Shown here: positions 5,280 through 5,281 of the stretch, one piece after another
How positions within the stretch are numbered: the stretch's first letter is position 1
Layout: each line of letters opens with the position of its first letter
Assembly (NCBI GenBank): GCA_051953655.1
Contig: JBQCIO010000004.1
Location: forward strand, 1-5,281
From: JBQCHF01 sp051953655
GTDB lineage: Bacteria; Actinomycetota; Actinomycetes; Motilibacterales; Motilibacteraceae
DNA length: 5,281 bases
Direction: 5' to 3'
Notes under the pieces: generated by a model
Told to the model about the DNA's origin: nothing
The model's input: only the letters and a program-made list of their open reading frames with translations
Database searches by the model: none
Program-made: the position numbers and the translations under genes

Positions 5280-5281
5280 CG

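Overview
The window comes from a very GC-rich, high-GC Gram-positive bacterium (Actinomycetota). The evidence is the strong G/C bias at third codon positions, a GTG start, TANNNT-type -10 candidates, the DUF3017 - mdh gene neighbourhood (usually downstream of folD in this phylum) and an actinobacterial type of secreted carbohydrate-binding module. Genus cannot be fixed; families such as Geodermatophilaceae or Pseudonocardiaceae would fit, but that is a guess.

Layout: (1) 1-378 (+) is the 3' part of a small three-helix membrane protein of the DUF3017 type. (2) 379-759 is a gap between convergent genes with no credible gene. It holds an imperfect REP-like inverted repeat (523-567) and a strong 16-bp hairpin (696-739) just past the end of mdh. 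(3) 760-1752 (-) is malate dehydrogenase, complete. (4) 1753-1917 is a divergent promoter region carrying a perfect 8-bp inverted repeat whose arms lie about five helical turns apart, one at each promoter. (5) 1918-3135 (+) is a complete NADP-dependent isocitrate dehydrogenase of the eukaryote-like homodimeric type. (6) 3136-3410 begins with a 15-18 bp terminator hairpin for icd. It continues with a structured leader (about 3246-3399) that resembles, with deviations, a ydaO-type cyclic di-AMP riboswitch. (7) 3411-5219 (+) is a 602-residue secreted protein: signal peptide, lectin-like carbohydrate-binding module, about 90-residue Ser/Thr/Pro linker, and a right-handed beta-helix domain of the polysaccharide-lyase type. 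(8) 5220-5281 ends with a good ribosome binding site for a gene that starts just outside the window.

The two dehydrogenases form a divergently transcribed pair of TCA-cycle genes that could share regulation. The secreted protein is a separate unit behind the icd terminator. The most interesting point is the combination of a c-di-AMP-riboswitch-like leader with a CBM plus beta-helix protein of unknown substrate. The known actinobacterial targets of that riboswitch are mostly cell-wall hydrolases and resuscitation factors.
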